From Paragorgia papillata (lineage: Eukaryota; Cnidaria; Anthozoa; Scleralcyonacea; Coralliidae), in the NCBI GenBank assembly GCA_035771165.1, contig JAWNZC010000351.1, positions 6,814,501 to 6,878,500 of the forward strand: DNA of 64,000 bases. Direction: 5' to 3'. The notes beneath the pieces were generated by a model. It made no database searches and was not told the DNA's origin. It saw only the letters and a list, made by a program, of their open reading frames with translations. Position 1 is the first letter of the stretch; each line of letters starts with the position of its first letter. Below are positions 1-14,576 of this stretch, one piece after another. A program made the translations under genes and the position numbers.

Positions 1-472
1 GGTCCGGTTGAAACCAGACCAACCGTACCGGTGGCTGTGGCCCTGACGTTCGATTCTAATAATTCATAGCTTATTGGCATTGTAAGCTTTACTTCCGTAG
101 GATTAGAGTTTGTTTAGAATGAGAGTTTGTTTAGAATGGTTGTAATACAATAAATTATTGGATTGCAATAACATTGTAAGTAATATTACGATATACCAAC
201 TGTCAAAGTCCGTTTCCCTAGCTAATGATTGGGCGAGAAGTCCTCACGCGGCGCAGGTTCGAAAATCGTGATGTTTTTCGCGTTATAACCCATGGCTACG
301 TGCAACATTACTTCTATTTCACATTAGAAAAAAATATGAAAACTGGAAATAGATAGTCAGGTACTGTTTGTTTTCTTTTTTTCTAGTTTGGCCTAATTTA
401 AAACACTGTTTGAATCAGGTTTTGCTCAACATATTTGTTATCATTTGACACCTGATATATACCAAAACACTA

Positions 473-530
473 CTGGCACCTTGGGAAAACAGTGTATTTT
501 ATAACAACACACAGTTTTTCTCGGTGCCAG
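473..530. repeat. Small imperfect hairpin
   Basis: An inverted repeat whose ends read CTGGCACC and GGTGCCAG, with partly matching inner arms (TTGGGAAAA against TTTTTCTC) around a short loop. It could be a degenerate MITE or a transcription-stop-like palindrome; nothing else supports a function. Confidence 0.45.
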
Positions 531-2075
531 ATAATAAGTGTTTAATGTTATTGCTTACAACTTGAGGATCGGCTGACAACATTGATAACTGTTGCCGCGG
601 CTGAGCCCACAGTCAATATATGGGAGAATAATGTCAGCGGTCGTTACTCCATATTTCCGTAATCTTTGTTAGATTACGTTTTAGACAAGACCAACGTCCA
701 ATTCTTTACAGGGTTCGTGTTTCAAACGTCATTAGTTTCGCCCTCCCCCCAAAAAAAGCTAGTTTCACTCGTGTTTCTGTAACTCCACGGAAAGACGAAA
801 ATTGTTGGGGTTTTTTTTGGGGGGGAGGGGGATAGATTCTTTGGCTTAGCGTATCTCAAAAAAATACTTTAAATTTATTTAAACCTAATATTATATTAAA
901 TTTAAATTTAATTAAATTTAATAAACTTTAAATGCAACGACCTAGCAATAATATATCGGTTGCCAAAATTTTGGAGCAGTGAAATGTTTTGGATTAACAT
1001 AAGACGGGGGTTGAATCGGTTTATTTACACATTGTGACATTGGCGTACAACTACAAGGTTTGTCGTAAAATTGAATGCAAAACGCTGTTCTTCAACATAG
1101 CAATTACTCTGTTGTCCTTAACTTTGCGGTAATACCAAAGCCTGAATTATAATAGTACCAATATCTAAAATCTAAAGAAAAATGTTTTTTTTAGAATATG
1201 TTTCATAAATTTCAAAGGTCTGGCGTGGTCATGTGAAAACGATTAATTTTGGCCTAAGGATAAGATGAGCCACTATACAGCTGTGCTTTGGAGCAGTAAT
1301 GTTAAACTATTATATTGACAGAGGCTGAATAAGTTTGTTGAGCAAACTATTAACCAAACACAAAGTAGTATACAATATTACAATATCAATAGCATATATA
1401 CATAGGTAATAGATTTTAGTCATAAAGGCAGGCGAAAAGAGAATAGTGCAGACCGATAAAACTGATTAACTAAAATAAACAGGAACTAGAGGAGTTATGA
1501 TTTAGTCCCATAGCTATGACTGAAAAAAATTACGTAATAAGGCCAAGGGACCATGCACGTACAGACGTGTATTAACGTCTGGAAACGCACAAGTGGTAAG
1601 AAGTATGCAAGCAATGCAGCCATGTTATAACACGTTATCCAGCTGGTATCAGAATACATTCGCACCGCTTGCTCCGGTTTGTTGAGACTATACCCTGCAA
1701 CACAGCGGCGTAGAAAGCAACTTGATGTTGAAGAGGTAAAGCTTTAAAAGGATACTTGTGGCACGTGTTTTATCCTAAAAGGGTACTTTTATGTTGCATA
1801 AAGGGCGCCCTTGTTGCAACAAGATGCGCACAACTCTGATCAACAACCCCGTCGAAAGTTGTTCCAACAACATGCTGTGAAATTGTTTGTAACAAGTTAC
1901 TACAAGGTTGACAACAGCAAGCTCGTAGCAGCTTCATGAAACAACGCTATTGACCATTGTTTACAACTATAGTTTCCAGGCTTGTTACAAGCCTGTTGAA
2001 GACTACATCTTGTGGATAATCTGTGACTGCGAGACTAGCTTTTACGTGTGTATTGAAGAATATGACATCTCAAAT

Positions 2076-2105
2076 CATTAATAATTCATGAACCAAACAC
2101 AAAGG
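2076..2105 (+). repeat. Dispersed repeat end, CATTAATAATTCATGA family
   Basis: Contains CATTAATAATTCATGAACC followed by AAACACAAAG. The same end motif recurs at about 34378, 41890, 60291 and, inverted, at 49141-49175. Everywhere else it sits at the edge of a hairpin-rich insertion, so this is probably one end of a MITE copy that extends rightwards. Confidence 0.6.
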
Positions 2106-3139
2106 AAATCAGCGTGGAGACGGTCAGTGGTTTGCATAGCGTAGGCAGCGTATAGGAAGAAATTACATAAAATAGATTAATAAGGAAACTTTTGCCTTGA
2201 TGCTGTATAAAACACTCCAAAGTGCTATCGCCTTGTTTTTCAACCCAACTTCTCGGTGTTTGGATATCCTGATAAACCACTCCCCGTGTATGCACTTGTT
2301 ACGTCAAATGTCCAGCTATACATAAATGACGATATGTTTCATTATATAAAGAGATATTTTGAAGTGCTGTGTTGTTCCTACTGTTCCGATATGAAAAATG
2401 TATTGCAATGCGACATTGATAGGCACAAAAACCTAACTTCCAGTTGTTTTATAACAAAAATACTAGAAATGTTATGGCGATATGTGTGCAAAAGAATTTT
2501 TACGCCCTCACCAAAACCCGACGTTGTTTTGGTAGCAGTGGATGACCAACTTGAATGGTGTCTCAGTTTCTAGTGTAGACATACAGTAGACCAGCTGTTT
2601 AAATTATCTAGAATGTAAAATCATAATAGTTAATAATAATAACCTTATTTCTTGAATTTATACATTTTTATTACATCATGCAGTATTTTACATAATGGCC
2701 CTCGCACATTAAAATAACACAATTAGTAAATATGAAAATCATAAAAAAAATAGATTTGAGGGGTTTTTTGACGAGAAAAAATATCACAAATTACATCTAA
2801 CAAATTATTTACAATATTATTACAATTATTTACATCTTACAATATGTTTACAGACATGACATGCGAATTGTTCAAGGCGATCAACTTCATAATTCAGATT
2901 TTTAAAGACTGAATTTGAGTTTAGATTTGTAAGAGGAGCAACTGAGCAACAATAATTATTGATTGACTTTAGATCTGTTGGTAAAGAGATGAAAAGTAGG
3001 ATCCCACTACTTAAAAAGTGGCTTAAATCCTTGAGTATAGTAGAGTGCAAAGAAATGTGCGCATATAATGTAGAATCCAGTGCACATAAATAATATGAAT
3101 TTTTTTCCCGTATGTTTTTGCTGTACAAGTTGTCGTAAG

Positions 3140-3245
3140 TTAAACTCAGAGAAAACTCTGAGTTTCAGACGGAACTCGAACCCGCAACCTTCCGAATGCC
3201 AGCCGGACGCTTGCAGAGCAAAAACAACCAACGCAAGCTGAAAAA
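3140..3245 (-). mobile_element. tRNA-derived SINE-like relic
   Basis: On the minus strand there is a good Pol III B-box-like segment (GGTTCGAGTTCC) preceded by a tRNA-like anticodon-arm region and a weaker A-box-like stretch (TTGCTCTGCAAG). It is followed by a small hairpin (ACTCAGAG/CTCTGAGT). The acceptor stem of a real tRNA cannot be formed, so this is a SINE head or tRNA pseudogene rather than a functional tRNA. Confidence 0.5.
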
Positions 3246-6200
3246 CTAATAACATACAATATGAAAATTATTCCCGTTGAACGTTGAGCTATAATGGGTA
3301 AGACCTAAGTGGGCAAGACCCAAACTGTTTCATCCTACATTTACCAGATGTTATACTTGGCACTAAAGTACTAACATTAGGTGATTTAGATTGGAAATAT
3401 ATGTTCGGCTTAAAAAAATATTTACTTGCAAAGCTGATCGCTAATGTAAATATGAAAGTGTCGACAAGCGAGATCAGGGTTAAATGTTGAAAGTTGAAGT
3501 AAAAAAAATGTATAGTACATATTGAGCTACACAATTAAACGAAATAAATTTAATACAAGAGTGTATATCTCCTCGGGCTTGCCACGGGCAATGTGCTTTA
3601 AATTTATTGTCGATTTGTATGTGGAAAATGTCAAACCTGGAGAATAAAAGCAAGGTTGACCCGCACCAAACGCGTTCATGATAAAACAACCGTAATGAAT
3701 TATTTGTTAGTTGCTGTAATAATACGATGATAATATGATGCAGAAAGTTAACGACAACATGCTGTACAGGAACGCTTGAGAAAATGTGAAATGAAGTATA
3801 GATCGAGATGACCTTTCCGCGATAAGATGCCTTACAAGAACAACAACAAGAATTGCGGAAAATGATAATTATGTCGTTGAACACAAAATGCGATAAAACG
3901 TCGCGGGAAGACAACACGGTTTTAATTTGTTTGCGCCGCATGATTTTAAACAGCTCGATGAGTGATTATTACGTATTAAACCACACTGCTGGAAGATTAA
4001 TTATTTTTTGTGAGAGGGGGGAGGGGAGTATATAAGCGAAGATATCTCTTGCCTCTATTCTAGTGTTGTTTTCACGCAACTCTATAGGACTATATAACTT
4101 TCGAATTTTCACAAATGTAATTACTACAGAGAAAGATTTGTTGAATTGCACTAATTGTTGGCTCGTGAATTAATTGTAAGGTTTCTTTCACTAAAAGAAG
4201 TAGTCATTTGAATATTAAATTAAATCGGGAAGTGCAGTTGGAATAAAGAAACTGTTTGCTTTCTTGAACTTGTCTGTCTAGCACTTCGATTGAAAGTTCT
4301 GTGTCAGCTTGGAGGGACAGTTCCGGAACGAAAATAGAATGATACAAAATATTGGCGTTTTCTTTGATAAGTATAATGAGTAATAAAACACAACCGCGAA
4401 TTTCCTTTGTATAGCTAGATGTGTATAATACGTGTGCGATAATGCCATTACCATTGTATTAATGGTCTCAATCTCACACCATATCCATCAGTACATTTCA
4501 CATGCGGCTGAAAACCCCAAATGGTACTAGATACAGCGCGAAGTTGCGGCAAGAGCTCTGACATCGAAGACATGATTCGGGTGGAACAAAATTGTCATTT
4601 CTTAAACAAAGCCAACCTTAAATCAAAAGTGTTCCTCATTAGAAGTCAAAACGCGCCTGTTTATAAAATATGCATTAGTCGGCATAGGTCAGCTGGACCA
4701 CAAATAGCGTTATCATGATTATTGACCACCTGTGCCGTACAACAAAAACCTATCCGATATCGCCAATAAGAAGACACGATAATTTTGTTTGTAGCCTTCC
4801 ATTTAACCGACGTTCTTGTTACTTTTCTAACCAAGATAAGCTCGGCGAAGTGTCACTACGTCGAGTTTGTGCGACGACAACGCCAATCACTTTACGTTTT
4901 CTCGGTGAATATTTCACGAGCTTTGAGGGTGTGGTTCAGAAACACGACACAAAAGTTACTTAAATATGTGAGTTTTTTAATATACATTAGTCTCTTTTAC
5001 AAATATTGACTAATCGTGCGATAAATTATAAATAAACGTGTTTACTCAGCTCATTCATGTTAATGGTTCTACGTTTCATTCGCAATTACTGATTTTTCCT
5101 TTGACCTTTCAGTCGGTTTTTTCTACTTTGGTCTGGTGAACTGAGACACGCAAATTATTCTCGGAAGGTGTCGTACTCTGTGATTAAACACAACACCGGA
5201 GAAGCCGAGACGACTGGGGTCCCTTCAATTTATCACAATTGTCAGGAAATCAAAGGTAAGATTGGTTAATAAATTTATTACATTTTACTCGCAATAGGCA
5301 ATATCTTGCAACGTTGGAATAGTTTTCTTCTAAATTTATCGATATAACGGACAGTCTCCGCGGAACTGCATGAAAAGAAATCGCTAAGAAGAACTCGAAT
5401 TCAGAAAGTTAAACAATTGATTCGCGCTACTGTTATAGAGCTTTCGCGTATCCGAATAATTTCATACTTATATGCCATCGTCGAGTGATATCATATACCA
5501 GCAAGCCCAGTAACTCAGTCACTGGTTCAAGAGTAGGATTGATAGCGATTCGACGCCGTGATTGCGATAGCATCAAATGTAGCGAATCTCATAGAGTTGT
5601 TCGGCAAACGATGTCCTGATAAGATCCAAGACAGCATCGCGTATATACGTTTTGATTCAAAGTCAACTGTATCAAAGTGAACTTATCTGATCAGGTTTCT
5701 TGGGTACTCTAAAGATCAGATCATATATCTAGTACGTATTCATCCTACTACACACAAGAGTGTATCTTTTATCAGTAATTAACTTACGTTTAATGCCGCT
5801 GCAAAAAAATATTCCTTTCCGAATAACAGAAATCCCAGAAAACGTTAGCTTTATCGCGAATGTTGGTTTTATTTTGCAAGGCGAATAAACTGGTCATGCT
5901 TCGGCGCAAAACAACATTTACGGGGGCTCGATGCCTTGAATCTGTGTAAATCTTGAATCATTGAGTGCAAAGGTTGCCCATGATTGACTTTAGATCTTCA
6001 CTGGCCACTATCACCCCGCTTATTATAATCACAAGGCTTCGACCATCGAGTGTTAATGGACCTTTGACAGCTCTAGCTAATGAAACTTTGGTCTTGGCGG
6101 AAATACTTGTTAAACGCGGTTCACGCACCCACACTCCATTCTCCTTCTCATGTTTCTACTTCCCATCACGTAAAATGAATAGTGTCTCGTTGCGGCGATG

Positions 6201-9200
6201 CCGATTGCCGACAGTAACGAACATCTATTGATCGATACAGCATTCTTTAAAGTCGTGAAATCGCTTTACGCGTGCTTGACAGAGTGATCAATGCAAAATA
6301 AAAATGTTGATCAAAATGCGTTTTCTGAAATGATCATGATTTGAAACGTCCTTTGCGTTTTAGAGTGTCAACAGCTATTAGGATTATACAGCTATAAGTG
6401 CAAAAATTATAGAAGTTTTTAAATAAGTGTAAAAAAATTACAATGCTAAGATGCATTTGTCATTACATCGCGAGCCATTCGTGCCTTTGCCCTCCCTAAT
6501 TTGCTTCAACATATAATAATCTACGCCGGCCGACAGAAAGGAGCCCAAACGTGTTACCCCTTCTGTTTTCCATTTAAATTTCAAAAATAAAGCCCGCCCG
6601 ATTTTATGACGCAAAGTGGAATCTGGTATGTGTTTAGCCCGCCCTCAAGTCAAAGGCCACCCAAACTGTTTGTCTCGTTTCTGCAGGAAAACTCGAGAAT
6701 GTCGAGATGAGGTGAGAAAGTGTTTAACACTTTATCTAATCTCTGTGGATGTATATATAATAAAAAAAGTAAATCCGATGTACTAGCGGTATAGACACTT
6801 GTGTAAGTTCATCTGTATTTTTGCTACTGTTTTTAAATTGAGAGCAGACGGCGGGCAAGTTTACCTCACATAGCCTGTAGCAGCTGCTAAGTCTCAAGTA
6901 CGACCTACGCCTGGACGTAAACACATATGCAAGGCAGAGTGACTGATTAGCTAGTTGGGGGGAGTAAAAACGCAGGCGGTACTGACAGTACATCGGCAAA
7001 TGTCTACAATGTTTCCTTGATGTGCACGCTATTCTGTGTCACGACAAAAGATCAAATTATAGAGGGCGAGGAGGCGCCGAGCTGTCGCCACCGTGCGAAA
7101 ATGTATAAACAATGTAACTCTAGATTTGACACTGCACCAAAAACCGGATCATAGACAAACATTTGGGGTGCTGAGAGAAAGGTGGAGTGGCACGAGACAT
7201 TGAATAACGCTGTAGGTAAGCGAAATGTTTGAAAAAATGTTACGATAAGTAGAGAGTTGGTATTCGTTGGGGTGCTGCTTCATTGCATTTATATTAATTC
7301 GGCCAGTCCAGATTTGCTAATTTTTAAGTGTTTTGTTATTTCGACCCTCTACTGCAAATCCGTCTTTAAGTGTAAACCGGGATTAAAACGCTTTTGATAT
7401 AGCTCTTGAAGTTGTTCCATCGATCTTATAGTATGTATTATCCGGTAAATATACGTTAGCTAAACGAGACCTGACCGGATTTGAGTGCTTTCGTTTTGAT
7501 GTTACCACGTGGACAGAATTAAAACCACAACGTCGATCGTATTAAGTTGGCTTTATTTATTTGAGTTTTATTATACACGTCTCTTTAATTTGTTTGCCTT
7601 CGACTAATGAGATAGTAAAATCCTAACTAATAGCTTATTATGTGACCAACGACCTGATTAGAGTCCCGATATGTACGCTGTCTTTCGACATTGAGGCGGT
7701 ATAGCTTAGATCAAGCATGTCACGAGATTTGCCAGTTATTTAAATATCGTGAGCGCGATAAAGTTTCCTTCCATGTTAACTTATCTCGAAATCATCTTAT
7801 TTACGCTGGTTAACCATGATACATGCGTTCTACAGCTTAAGCACCGTGTAAACGCGAACTCCCTTCGCCCGCCAAAATCACCAAGTTTTACCGTCATAGT
7901 CTGTTTACAGTTCTACCGACAACATAATAGTTCTTCCTGTCGAAGTAGAATAGCTGAAACGACACTAGTTTTGCTTTGTGGCGTTTGGTACTTATTGAAA
8001 CACTATATTGTATCTTCTACTCGTGTTGAGAATAATACGTATCAAATAGTATTGGCAATACCACGGTACTGTAAAATACCTTGGTATATACGTTTGAACT
8101 CTTGATCTATTTTAGTAACAATTACATGCACATGTATGTATATTGGTACGTATACAGCCTGTTTGAGTTAAATCAGGTTAGATAAGCTGGTCTTTGTGCT
8201 AAATAACATTCACCGTACTACCTTTGTAAGGCAATTATTGAAAAATTGAGCGGAGATAACAAAGTTGTTCGAACTGAGAGACACTCCGGAAGAGACACTT
8301 TCAGAGGCCATACCACAACGCTGGCGTCGCTATATAAACGGCACAGTTTAGCAACCACTAATGTGCGAACTCGACAAACGCTGATAACACTTCTATATTT
8401 GAACAAGTTTATCGCGGATTATTGACAAAGAAGATGAAGTAAAGTCTCAATGGACATTACTCACACATTGTGCGTTATCTTAAAGCTGCTTATTAATTTG
8501 TTCAACAAATTCGAGAAAATATTTATTCAAATTTTCCCCTCAGAGCAAACAGTCATTAGCGCCTAATCATTTCTTTTATTTTTCAACACGAACTGACTAA
8601 GACAAACAAAAAAATAAATTATTCAGTAAACTGGAAGTTATTATGAAAATACTGGCAAAAAATATGGGACGTAAAAATTAGCCCAAGTGCTTGAGACATA
8701 CACTATGAACCGGGTATTTATGGAACACCACTTGTTAGATTTTCCGAAACATTCTGCCCATCAAGAGTCGACACCAGTGATTGGGGTCAGATATCGACGC
8801 CGTGGGTAGCCCATGATATAACTGGTAGAGTTCGAATGCGCAACTAAATGTGATAATTATACAATTATCGATTTTAAGATAGAATGATTGATAAGTTGGC
8901 CTAGTTTGAAGGTAGCCAACAAATGTTGTTTAATAACCAAGCCCACTCTCTATGATTGAGTTGGGCGCAGACGTCCTGTTACAATTACGGATAAACAACA
9001 TCACATAGGCAATGTACGGCTTGAACATGGATACATGTTTCTATAGTGTTCGTGGCCAACTATAGCGCTTGCGTCGTCTTCGAGCAAAACCTTTGGCGAA
9101 CAGAGTTGAGTATTAGGATCAGGTCTTACGACTGCCAACGAACACAAAGATACCGCAGTCAGACATGGTGTCGCCAGGTTGACCCTACAAGAATTTTCTA

Positions 9201-12200
9201 TTTCAATAAAATCTTCAAATTTGACATGGCCTAAACTTAATAAGTTCATATATGTTGTTTGATTGCCAACAAAAACGTTTAATACCCTCAAAAAAGTTAC
9301 TTGAATCATATAAAACTAAAGTCAACGATGCTTACAGTTTCAAATGTCTCTTCCAGCATTGTTAGCGGCAATCGGGAACTATTGGTAAAACCATCAAATA
9401 ACTGTCTGGTGTTGCGTGTCAAGGTATTGGCACCATTTCTGGCCGACTTTTGTGGTCGATTCAAGTCCGCTTGTGCGGGTTAGGTGTTTTCTAACGATAA
9501 AAAGTGAAACAGTTAACACAACCTACTGTTGATTTAACATGCAGATTGCAAAGCGCACGAGAGATGACAAATGTCAAACGTTTAGATTCGTAGATAATTG
9601 CACACAACCCGCGTACATTGATCGAGCTGCCGCTTCGTGACTGAAAGTTGTTATTTTTCCACACCTCGACAAAAAAACGCAAGGACAATGTCCTTGGGTC
9701 ACGAACGCTTTGAAGGAGCAACAGCTGTGTCGCTCTCGCAAACATTGCAACGCTCGGCAAAGCGATATAAACACCATTTTCGTGCTACAGACAAAATTGA
9801 CGTCCGTCGCTAAAGAGGGCGCCAGTTAAGTAACGTCTGCTCAATCGAAACCTAATATGGCCTGGAGACGAAACACATTTTAACAGCGTGACCTGTTGAT
9901 AGGTTCTTATTCTTAGCGACTTCTTCTGTGGGAAATAAGGCCACATCTGAACTTGCAACCATATCAGAAGCAAAAGGTCGGCATTTGGAAAAACAAACTA
10001 TTTGTATAACAACATACCCTAGTGGTTCGCACTCGAGTAAACTATTGCAAGGGGTTTGACACAGACAAGGTATGTATGTGTTCACTGCAAATATACGCAC
10101 TTGTGACAGAGCAGAAGTTTTGTGCATGTTTTGTGAGATACCATCAAACTGTTCAGTGCATATAGTACATGTTGTCAAACAATTCTCTATATTAGCTCAC
10201 TAATATAGCTCTTGATAGCTTGCTAGTTGAATTGCATCGCGTGTCCTTCCAGGTTTTATAGATTTTGTTTTCATAATTTGTTTTAATCCAGTTTCCTTTG
10301 ACGATTGTTTCAAAGAACTATATTCTGGTGTTACCACCATGGGGCATTACTACATCTATACGAGTTTCAGAGCATTTTAATCAGATTTAGTTTTGTGTTA
10401 TACGCGGTGAATGGTTCATTGATCATTATAATGCAATTTGTTCAACTCTAAATTTCGAGTAAGGTTACTTACTATACGGCTATACCGCATTCAAATTAAC
10501 TTAATTCATTCTCAGCGACACGACTTTAAAACTAGAATTATCACACCATGAGTCCAGGTCTTATACGATATGCGAGTGTAAAGAACCAAGAATGAACTTG
10601 TATTCTGTATACACCGATTTACAGTGCATACCAACATGACTACATTACAATCACATTACGATCATGCAAGTATAGCGCAAAGAAAACAAGGCAAACTTAG
10701 GCAGTAAATCAAGTCTTTGATTCTTATGACTATATAATGAACACTGAATAGGCCAGCACTCGTTCTCTGACTCTGGTGATGGCACGCGAAGCAAGAAGAC
10801 AATAAATCTACAATAAACGTCTTTTGATCGTTTTTGCTGATTTAAATATCTATCTACTCTTTGCTTGCGACTTCCTCCTAACTCCTCCGTCGCTTGCCTC
10901 AACAACGTCAGCAAATAATATCTTCATTCGTTTGTTATACGCAAGGACTGGTGTAAGCTAAGGTTGTATGTCAGTTTCTGCCTAGGCCATGAGTTTTAAA
11001 ACACATGCACTTGGCCACTTTGATAACTTAGCATATTAAGGCTGATAATATACGGTTATATATTATCGACGTTACGATTTTGATGTTTTCGACGAAATCA
11101 CGCAAGAGTTATATCTGTATATATACTAATATAGTTAAGTTATTAAAACTTTCCCCCGTATAGTTCCATGTGTATTATGCCATGGTATATATAATGACTC
11201 AATTTATGTTTATAATTTTTCCAACATATAGATATATATACATGTTGATGAGTCATCTGCTGAAAACAAAGTTTCACGCCTGCGCTAAGGTGACTGTACA
11301 GCTGATGTTCAAATGAGCAGTAAATAAATACACAAGCTATTCTAAGGTGCCATATAGGTTTAAAAACAAGCCTTTCCAGTTAACGCAGAACAGCGATTTA
11401 ACGAAACCTTCCCATGGTTCAGTGTTTCAATTATTTCTACGAATATCATTCATACAGTTTCAAGTAAAATCGTTCAGGTTGTTTTGTTTTTGCTTCTTTC
11501 AAGTGAGTTAAGGAGTTATTCGTTTCGAAATCTTAGTCTGCCTTAGGTCTCACTTGTCGTGAAAAACAACATCTGTATTTTCAAAAAATTTAATCAGTTG
11601 CACCTTGTTGAGAACTAAACGAAATATTGCAATACTTCAATACTAATCATAACGTTCAATTGCTTCGCAAAAACATCTTTTTCCAAGTTCCACGAGTAAT
11701 TACTGAACTTTTGCGACAATGATTGTCGATGCAGAGAGGAACAGCTTCGAAAGACATCTTTTTACGTCTTTGTCATTTTATCAACGATAAAAAAAATATC
11801 CATCAGTATATCTCTTGTAGCTTGGGAGCGATCAACCTAATCTAGAACGAATTCAACTGCAAAATGCAAATATTTAGCGCTGTCAGGTAATCTCGCAAAG
11901 AACTGTGATAACGAAAACGGCTCGTTCAGATGGCGAATCATATGGCTAAAGTTAAAAGCTTAAAATGTCTGTTTAAAGAAAATAGGCGAGGCGGCGCTGC
12001 AAGTACGTGCAGATATCGCGGAGAAAATGACACGAAGACTGTGCAAATTAACTAACGAAAGTTTATATCTCCGTTTTAGGCTAGCTAAACGAAATCAAAT
12101 AAATATATTTATACTATTTACGTCGGAAACAAAGCAAATAAATAGAGTATATTTATTACATTATTTAAGAGGCATTGTAATTTCAGCCTGCAGCCGGAGG

Positions 12201-14515
12201 TATTTTTTTTCTATATTTAAACTATTTCCTCGATCTCTTCTATGCACATTATAAGCACGATGGCATAAACTTTTTGAATTTTGTTTCTTTGAAAGGAAAT
12301 CGTTTTGTCGACGCACGCCCGCATTCCTTCCCCTCTTTAACGACACGTCTTCCTGTTTTTCTACCTTTTACTTCTTGAGTGATGTCATGATCTCGTTCAG
12401 TTCTAATGCGCCATCCGACCAATGCAACTCTTCTGCAACTCCGCCGAATGGAGAAGCAGCACTTTTTACCTTCAGTGAATTGGTAACTGAAATATTCCAA
12501 TCTAACTGGGAAGCATGAATAGTTTGTCTTCCGTGTGGCTCGTGCAGGATCACTGGCGCTTCTACGCACATTCTTGACGATCTCCAGAAACCATATTGCC
12601 ACCACATTGAAAAGCGGTCAAACCGTGTCGACAAACGAATTATTAAAGTACGTTTGACGTATGCGGAAATATATTGCCTCCACCAAATACAGCTTTCATT
12701 GTTTCGGCCTAGTTTATTTTGACTAGCTTAACGAAGCTCCAAATAGAATTAGTCTATTTCATCTTTCGCCCTAATGTTGCATGAAGGTAAACAGGTATTT
12801 CAGACAGTTTATCTTTCTTCTACAAAATACACTAGCAAGTAATTAATTGGTTTCCTAAGCGTCAAAATTTCCAGATAAGGTTCAACAGCCATATGCTTTT
12901 AGGGGGAAGATATATATTAAAAAATAAAATTACAGGAAAAAGGTTTTAAAGACATCGGGTAGTCGTGTTAGACTGCACATTCAACGTCCTCAATAGTAAT
13001 ATTAAAGTTGAATCGCACGAGCTGGTAAACTTTTTTCATCTGATTATTCCCATGTTAAACCTTAAACAGACGGCGGCCGAAAATAGTTTTTTTGCTCCGT
13101 CATACACGTAGGCTTTTGGCACCATCACGAACTACAAAGAGATTATTTAGTATATAACAAAACTAAAATGCAGACTGTTGTTTACACTTCGGTCATTAAC
13201 AGACCCGTTCATATATCTATATATCTATACCATTCCGCATTCCCAAGTCTAGGTCGAAAAATGTATTCTATAATCCAGTTCGTATTATCTGGTTTAGATT
13301 TATGAGCAATCGAAGGTTTTTAGATGTCTCTTCTTCATCTGAAAGATGATTAAAGAAAGTAACCAGTCTTGTAATCTCTATTTGCGCGATATTACAAGAA
13401 AACCACAAGAACCTCAAACAATCTAAATTTCAAGTCTTTGTATCGAGAACGTGGTTTATTTTTAAGGGTGCTACTAAAAAGGATATTATGTACACGACAA
13501 CACGCAAAAATATACGATGCTTTTGCACGCTTTCTTTATTCTTTCAAATTATGTTTAAGACCAAAGACAATGGCTTAACAGGTGCACTTTTCCCATCTCG
13601 TTCTAATCTACGAACGTGCACAGCAAAGCAAGATTACGTATCTTTCAGGGTAGTTTACAGGTCCACTTTTTAGTATTCTTTAAAAAGAAAAAATAATGAG
13701 TAGATTAATGATTCATGGCCTAGATATTTTTACAAAGTAAAAGATAGTGAAGTTGTTTACGGCTTACGAGATATCTGTTTAAAATCGCGTAGAATAAAAC
13801 ATTTATACATTTCCTCTCGAAATTTATAGTTTAGAACGCATTCTTCGATGCCCAAACTGATTCTTTATTTTCAACGTTCGGACTAAAATACTATAGTATA
13901 TCGATAATTAGAATTTAATGTGTACTATATACGCCTATAGGTGACATATGTGCAATTTAGCAACGAAAATACAGCTTGATGTTGAAACACAGCCATTAAT
14001 TCGTGAGCACGAAGAAAAGTCTATCGTACTGTGCGTGAAGTTTAATTAAGGTTCACAGAGACGAATAGAGAAATTTCTTTCTAATTCTTGTTTTCTCAAT
14101 ATTTTTCTCTCGCTAGTACTAAATTCCAAATGTATAGCACGCAATAACTGTCCAAGCTGATATCGTGAGAAATGCAACAGATAAAACCTATAATACTGAA
14201 AAAAGAGTGCTTTGTAACTTCTAAGGATTAGCATTAATTGCATTTGCGTGAAAGTGGACGCTTCCAATATACGTTTGCATATTATCTGATGGCTTGATAG
14301 GGCTTTGTCTAACGTCAGCGGTCACAGTTAACTTTGGTACATTTAGTACTTTTGAATTAGAATTTCCCCAAATTAAACACAAGAGTCATGGTGACATTTC
14401 GTTTGCGCACAGATTTCAACTATACGAATGCGCTTTTTAGGGCAAAAGCAAGATCAGGTTTACTGCTGGCATCGACGACATCTCGTTCTCCTCAGCGACG
14501 AGTCTAGTTCTTTCA

Positions 14516-14576
14516 AGATAATGCCATGCAAGAAAAGATAGAAGGATAAGATCTTTAAGACAAGTTCGCTCTTATC
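14516..14576. promoter_or_regulatory. Cluster of four GATA-type motifs upstream of the GATA gene
   Basis: Within 61 bases there are AGATAA (14516-14521), AGATAG (14536-14541), GGATAAG (14544-14550) and, on the other strand, GATAAG (14571-14576 read as CTTATC). GATA factors bind WGATAR, and their genes are often autoregulated. The cluster lies about 1.5 kb upstream of the start codon of the GATA gene. A regulatory role is inferred from motif density and position only. Confidence 0.4.
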
